DNA of 6,692 nucleotides from an uncultured Actinomycetes bacterium (lineage in GTDB: Bacteria; Actinomycetota; Actinomycetes; Mycobacteriales; Mycobacteriaceae). Positions 6,072-6,692 of the stretch are shown one piece after another. The DNA is taken from the NCBI GenBank assembly GCA_903911165.1, contig CAIWCQ010000302.1:1-6692 (forward strand), given 5' to 3'. Position 1 is the first letter of the stretch. Each line of letters opens with the position of its first letter. The notes beneath the pieces are model-generated. The model was not told the origin of the DNA. It made no database searches and worked only from the letters and a program-made list of their open reading frames with translations. The position numbers and the translations under genes were made by a program.

Positions 6072-6692
6072 GTGTTCGCCTGGTGGGGTCGGACCGTGTA
6101 CCGGTATCGCTACATCGTCATCGGTCTCATGGTCGCGCTGTGCGTGGGCGGCGGCATCTACGGCATGGACCTCGGCAAGTACGTCACCCAGAGCGGCTTC
6201 TACGACGAGGGCAGCCAATCAGTACAGGCCTCGCTGCTGGCCGATGGCGCCTACGGCCGGGACCGCACCAGCCATGTCGTGGCCATCCTGACTCCGCCGG
6301 GCGACACGAAGGTCGACGATCCGCAGTGGTCGAAGCGGACCGTGGAGGAACTCGACGCCTTCGTCGCCAAGCACGACGACAAGGTGGCCGGCTGGGCGGG
6401 CTGGCTACGAGCCCCTGACAGCACCGACGCCACGGTCGCCCAGATGAAAACCCAGGACATGCGGCAGACGTTCGTCAGCATTCCACTCGAGGGCGACAAC
6501 GACGACGAGATCCTGAAGAACTACCAGGACGTTGCACCCGACCTGAAACAGATCAACGACGGCGACATCAAGCTGGCCGGGCTCAACCCACTGGCCAATG
6601 AGCTCACCGGGACCATCGGCGTCGACCAGAAGCGTGCCGAGATCGCCGCCATTCCCCTGGTGGCCGTGCTGCTGTTCTTCGTTTTCGGCGGA
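6072..6692 (+). CDS. mmpL3: MmpL3, trehalose monomycolate flippase of the RND superfamily, N-terminal part
   Basis: MmpL3 is the essential inner-membrane transporter that moves trehalose monomycolate to the periplasm for mycolate outer-membrane assembly, and is a known drug target. The window holds the first 207 codons and the frame runs open off the end; the full protein is usually over 900 aa. The GTG start gives FAWWGRTVYRYRYIVIG, nearly identical to the N-terminus I recall for the M. tuberculosis protein. Transmembrane helix 1 is at about residues 14-32. Residues 33-186 are the first periplasmic porter domain, with VTQSGFYDEGSQS (38-50), RTSHVVAILTPP (65-76) and LAGLNPLANELTGTIG (168-183). 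DQKRAEIAAIPLVAVLLFFVFG (185-206) begins transmembrane helix 2. The proton-relay Asp-Tyr pairs lie beyond the window. The gene follows the NYN gene by 48 bp and may be expressed with trmB. Confidence 0.97.
   Translation, partial: MFAWWGRTVYRYRYIVIGLMVALCVGGGIYGMDLGKYVTQSGFYDEGSQSVQASLLADGAYGRDRTSHVVAILTPPGDTKVDDPQWSKRTVEELDAFVAKHDDKVAGWAGWLRAPDSTDATVAQMKTQDMRQTFVSIPLEGDNDDEILKNYQDVAPDLKQINDGDIKLAGLNPLANELTGTIGVDQKRAEIAAIPLVAVLLFFVFGG

Noticed and set aside
5972..6418. 148-codon plus-strand frame spanning the NYN-mmpL3 junction
   Set aside because: It is out of frame with both genes across most of its length; the mmpL3 frame from GTG 6072 encodes a clear transporter N-terminus.

Overview
The window is high-GC DNA with mycobacterial gene content. 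A GTP-type PEP carboxykinase, a divergent pair of GTPase-like proteins, TrmB, a NYN-domain protein and the start of MmpL3 occur in the same order and relative orientation that I recall from the Mycobacterium tuberculosis block Rv0211 (pckA)-Rv0210-Rv0209 / Rv0208c-Rv0207c-Rv0206c (mmpL3), read here in reverse. MmpL3 implies a mycolic-acid-containing actinobacterium. The species cannot be fixed from sequence alone, and the locus names come from memory, not from a search.

Layout. Bases 1-488 (+) hold the C-terminal end of a LuxR-family regulator that enters from outside the window. It converges on pckG (485-2311, -), and the two TAG stop codons share one CTAG palindrome. Upstream of pckG is a 96-bp gap (2312-2407) rich in structure: a 12-bp bulged hairpin, a competing short hairpin and a 10-bp direct repeat. 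Two overlapping minus-strand genes follow (2408-3487 and 3478-4473). Both encode proteins with eroded GTPase motifs, and one also has a C-terminal membrane hairpin. A 96-bp divergent spacer (4474-4569) separates them from the plus-strand genes trmB (4570-5337), a NYN/PIN-like protein (5334-6023, GTGA overlap with trmB) and mmpL3 (6072 to the window edge, partial). A perfect 8-bp stem-loop and a strong ribosome binding site lie just before mmpL3.

How the genes fit together. The plus-strand run looks like one transcription unit joining tRNA m7G46 methylation, a probable RNase-like protein and the essential trehalose monomycolate flippase. The minus-strand run may be one unit (GTPase-like, GTPase-like with membrane anchor, pckG) or may have a separate pckG promoter in the structured gap. 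Most of the window is ordinary conserved mycobacterial chromosome. The least understood part is the GTPase-like pair, which resembles paired bacterial dynamin-like proteins but has lost key nucleotide-binding residues. I see no rRNA, tRNA, CRISPR array, insertion sequence or phage gene. No gap between genes exceeds 100 bp.
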